From Bordetella parapertussis (GTDB lineage Bacteria > Pseudomonadota > Gammaproteobacteria > Burkholderiales > Burkholderiaceae_B), in assembly GCA_943331855.1 (NCBI GenBank), contig CALQNE010000048.1, positions 1 to 15,891 on the forward strand: a stretch of 15,891 bases of DNA, read 5' to 3'. Under the pieces are notes generated by a model. The model was not told where the DNA came from, made no database searches, and was given only the letters and a program-made list of their open reading frames with translations. Below, piece by piece: positions 13,243-15,891 of this stretch. Made by a program: the position numbers and the translations under genes. The number at the start of each line of letters is the position of its first letter. Position 1 is the stretch's first letter.

Positions 13243-15774
13243 TTACATCCAAAGAATTTTCTTACGATAATCAAGATCTTCTAAAAGCGCGCTGGCGGGG
13301 CCTTCATGAAACACTTGACCTCGCTCAAGTGCAAAGACGCGATCCGATAGCGCCAGCACCAAGTCCAGATTATGCTCGACAATCAAAATTGAGACTTCGC
13401 TGCGTAGCTTATCGAACACAGTAAAGAGCTCGTTAATCACCGATGGCGCCAAGCCCTCGAAGGGCTCATCTAGTAGCAGTAATTTGATGTTACCCGACAA
13501 GGCACGCGCCACCGCAACCATCTGCTGCTCACCACCCGAGAGATAATCGGCAGCCACATCCATCCGATCCCTCAGACGTGGAAAATATTCGAAGATCTTT
13601 TCTTCGGTCCAGTACGTGCCGCCAATCGCAGGGTTGACACGGTTCATACGGCCTAGGGCAAAGTTATCTCGAACTGACATGCCGGCAAACAAGCCTCTAC
13701 CCTGCGGTACATAACCAATACCAATCCGTGCAATATCAGGAGCCGCCATGCCCGAAATCTTTTGACCATCAAAGGTGATTTCCCCACCCACGGGCGCAAC
13801 CAAACCCGTCAAGGTTTTAAGAAGCGTTGATTTTCCGGCACCATTGCGCCCCAGTAGCGCAACGATTTCTCCTTTGTGCACATTCAAAGAAGCCTCATTC
13901 AAGATATGGCTCTTACCGTAATAACTATTCACCTGATTAAACGATAGCAACAGGTCATCCGCTTGAGTCGACGCCGCGGTTCGCGCTTGAATGGCAGGGG
14001 TTCCTTTACCCGTATAGACTTCTTGCACGCGAACGTCACTGCGTACTTCGGCAGGCGTACCAGACATCAACACGTTACCGTCGTTCATCACCGTCACGTT
14101 TTGAGAAAAACCTAAGACGCGATCAAGATCATGTTCAACAATGAGCACCGGAATATGATGTTGAATTGTCTGAATTAAATTTGAAATCCGCTCACGCTCT
14201 GCAGCCGCCAACCCGGCAAGCGGCTCATCCAACAGCAATACTTTAGGATGACAACCTAAAGCAATGCCCATATCCACCAAGCGTTGGCCGCCGTACGACA
14301 TACTGGCCGCCTCGCTATGCTCGATTCCCTCTAAGCCAAGGTACTTCACGAGCTCAGCCGTTTGTGCATGCACCGTTTGATAAGAGTCGATGTCTCGCCA
14401 GATATTAAAATGACCCCGATGACGCGCCTGAACTGACAGCCTCAGATTTTCGTAAATGCTCAGACCTTTAAACAAGTTAGTGATCTGAAAAGACCGTGCC
14501 AGACCTAACTGGCTAATTTTGTCAGAAGACAAGCCAGTCAGAGATTTTTCATACAGCGTGACCTTACCTTGATCCGGTACAAACATCCCCGAAATCAAAT
14601 TAAAGGTCGTCGTCTTGCCCGACCCATTCGGGCCGATCAACGCGTGGATCCCTGAGCGAAGTGTCACGCTGCAATCGCGAACCGCTTTGACACCGCCAAA
14701 GCTTTTTGCAATACCTGAAACTTCAAGCGCGATAGCATCGCTTTTGTGCGGCTGTAAAAATGAAGGAAATGCTAAGCCTTGATAAATTTTACGTGCGCTC
14801 ATCGCTGCATCGGTTTCTTTTTCAGGCTTGAATCGCTTTTTAATTTGTGCCCAGACACCAACAAGCCCTTTAGGCGAAAAGATAATGAACCCAACAAAAA
14901 GTATGCCGAAGTAAAGCAACCAGTTTGGTGTCCAGATCGAAAGGTATTCGCGAAATAAAATATAAAAGAATGCACCAACCACAGGCCCGAGCAAACTATG
15001 CATGCCCCCGATCACAACCATGGCCAAAAGCTCACCTGAAAACGTCACCGACGTCGGGTCAGCCGATGCAAAGCGGTAATGAAACGCCAAGAGACTACCC
15101 GCGAGGGATGTCACCGTGCCAGAAATCACAAAGGCGAGTAACTTATAACGCTGCGTGTCGTAGCCTTGAAACTGTGCCCGTTGCTCGTTTTCTCGAATCG
15201 CGGCAAGCACATGCCCAAAGGGTGACCGCGAGACTCGCCAAATTAAATATAAGACCAGCCAGCCAATAACGCTGACCGCGATGAGGTAGGGGACTGGTTG
15301 ATCAAGCTGCAAAAATCCCATCTCTGGGCGCACCACATTACCCAGCCCGTTTTCACCACCGGTGAGCGCGGTCCAGCGAAAAGCGATCGCAAAGGTCAAC
15401 GCAGAAAATGCCAAGGTTAACAACGAAAAATAGACGCCTCGTCGTCGCAAGATTAAGGCACCGACTAGCGTTGCAAGCAGTGCGCAAAACACAATGGTGA
15501 ACAAAATCGGCAAGACCATCTGCCCTTCGAACCAATGCTTTTGCGACAAGGCCGCTGCGTAGGCACCAATGCCAAAAAAGGCGCCATGCCCAAATGAGGT
15601 CAAGCCCGTGTGCCCAACCAACAGATTCAACCCCAGCGCTGCCATGGCATAGATCACAACATCAGTCGCAGTACCGGGGGTCAACCCCAAAGAGCGCATG
15701 ATGAAAGGCGAGATCAATAAACCCAAAAGTGCTAAACCCAGGGGCAAATATTTGTGTGTGTTTACGTTTGTCAT
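13243..15774 (-). CDS. LIV-type ABC transporter triple fusion: permease LivM plus ATPases LivG and LivF
   Basis: An 843-residue protein that joins three normally separate subunits. Residues 1-310 are a LivM-type permease, with several membrane segments, GHTGLTSFGHGAFFGIGAY and the cytoplasmic loop AAIRENEQRA. Residues 346-590 are a LivG-type ATPase: Walker A GPNGSGKTT (381-389), signature MSYGGQ (492-497), Walker B VLLLDEP (512-518). Residues 607-843 are a LivF-type ATPase: Walker A GRNGAGKST (642-650), signature LSGGEQ (745-750), Walker B LLLLDEP (765-771). One continuous frame of 2.5 kb shows no frameshift. It follows livH after 9 bp and precedes the dehydrogenase by 13 bp. The family imports branched-chain amino acids, amides, urea or small organic acids; no substrate-binding protein is in the window. 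Confidence 0.92.
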   Translation of the reverse strand: MTNVNTHKYLPLGLALLGLLISPFIMRSLGLTPGTATDVVIYAMAALGLNLLVGHTGLTSFGHGAFFGIGAYAAALSQKHWFEGQMVLPILFTIVFCALLATLVGALILRRRGVYFSLLTLAFSALTFAIAFRWTALTGGENGLGNVVRPEMGFLQLDQPVPYLIAVSVIGWLVLYLIWRVSRSPFGHVLAAIRENEQRAQFQGYDTQRYKLLAFVISGTVTSLAGSLLAFHYRFASADPTSVTFSGELLAMVVIGGMHSLLGPVVGAFFYILFREYLSIWTPNWLLYFGILFVGFIIFSPKGLVGVWAQIKKRFKPEKETDAAMSARKIYQGLAFPSFLQPHKSDAIALEVSGIAKSFGGVKAVRDCSVTLRSGIHALIGPNGSGKTTTFNLISGMFVPDQGKVTLYEKSLTGLSSDKISQLGLARSFQITNLFKGLSIYENLRLSVQARHRGHFNIWRDIDSYQTVHAQTAELVKYLGLEGIEHSEAASMSYGGQRLVDMGIALGCHPKVLLLDEPLAGLAAAERERISNLIQTIQHHIPVLIVEHDLDRVLGFSQNVTVMNDGNVLMSGTPAEVRSDVRVQEVYTGKGTPAIQARTAASTQADDLLLSFNQVNSYYGKSHILNEASLNVHKGEIVALLGRNGAGKSTLLKTLTGLVAPVGGEITFDGQKISGMAAPDIARIGIGYVPQGRGLFAGMSVRDNFALGRMNRVNPAIGGTYWTEEKIFEYFPRLRDRMDVAADYLSGGEQQMVAVARALSGNIKLLLLDEPFEGLAPSVINELFTVFDKLRSEVSILIVEHNLDLVLALSDRVFALERGQVFHEGPASALLEDLDYRKKILWM

Positions 15775-15783
15775 GCTGGCTTC

Positions 15784-15891
15784 TTATTCAAATCGCTCAA
15801 TACGCTCACCTAGCAAACCGCGCGGGCGCAGCAGCAGAACTAGAATCATCAGCACATACATGGATGCCTCAGACGCTGGCGGGTAAAAGAA
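15784..15891 (-). CDS. LIV-type ABC transporter permease LivH (C-terminal end only)
   Basis: The last 35 codons and stop of a gene that enters from the right edge. The visible peptide contains SMYVLMILVLLLRPRGLLGE, a final membrane helix followed by the RPRGL(F/L)GER ending that marks LivH-type permeases. It would pair with the LivM part of the fused protein to make the membrane channel. Its stop is 9 bp before the fused gene on the same strand, so the two are certainly one operon. Confidence 0.85.
   Translation of the reverse strand, partial: FFYPPASEASMYVLMILVLLLRPRGLLGERIERFE

Noticed and set aside
13230..13274. Upstream extension of the SDR by 15 codons.
   Set aside because: It overlaps the end of the transporter gene and is not SDR-like; ATG 13229 has GAGGT.
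1..15891. Search by eye for CRISPR arrays, tRNA or rRNA genes, insertion sequences and integration sites.
   Set aside because: No regular spaced repeat arrays, transposase motifs, terminal repeats or RNA gene signatures were seen; the only tandem repeat is the two-copy site at 723-755.

Overview
The window is a chromosomal stretch from a betaproteobacterium, most likely Burkholderiales. The soxCDYZAXB gene order, the betaproteobacterial look of the proteins, a LIV-type transporter and a BKACE-family enzyme all fit this. GC content looks moderate but was not computed, and the genus cannot be named from the sequence. The main content is a complete periplasmic sulfur-oxidation (Sox) locus with accessory genes, followed by an unrelated-looking uptake and catabolism operon.

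Layout. Positions 1-578 (minus) hold a flavocytochrome c sulfide dehydrogenase pair: fccA, then fccB, which runs off the left edge. Upstream of fccA are a near-perfect tandem 12-bp repeat and a small hairpin. A Tat-exported dienelactone-hydrolase-like protein (minus, 769-1668) sits between fccAB and the sox operon. From 1849 to 9047 (plus) runs soxC-soxD-soxY-soxZ-soxA-soxX-soxB-dsrE-like, with gaps of 139 bp or less and a 17-bp soxC/soxD overlap. A secreted thioredoxin-like gene (minus) converges on the end of this operon. It diverges from a SulP sulfate transporter gene (plus) across a perfect 26-bp inverted repeat that holds a consensus -10 hexamer on each strand. Two hairpins separate sulP from a second minus-strand operon read livH (partial, right edge), a livM-livG-livF triple fusion, a short-chain dehydrogenase and a BKACE enzyme.

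How the genes work together. SoxAX would load thiosulfate onto the SoxY cysteine of SoxYZ, SoxB would hydrolyse the terminal sulfone to sulfate, and SoxCD would oxidise the remaining sulfane sulfur. Because soxCD is present, full oxidation to sulfate without stored sulfur globules is expected from knowledge of the pathway. FccAB would feed in sulfide. The thioredoxin-like protein could keep SoxY or other periplasmic thiols reduced, and SulP could move the sulfate produced; both roles are inferred from position. No sox regulator, soxV/ccdA gene or soxK is visible in the window. In the right-hand operon, a plausible but untested scheme is import of an acid by the LIV transporter, oxidation of a hydroxyl to a keto group by the dehydrogenase, and acetyl-CoA-dependent cleavage of the resulting beta-keto acid by the BKACE enzyme.
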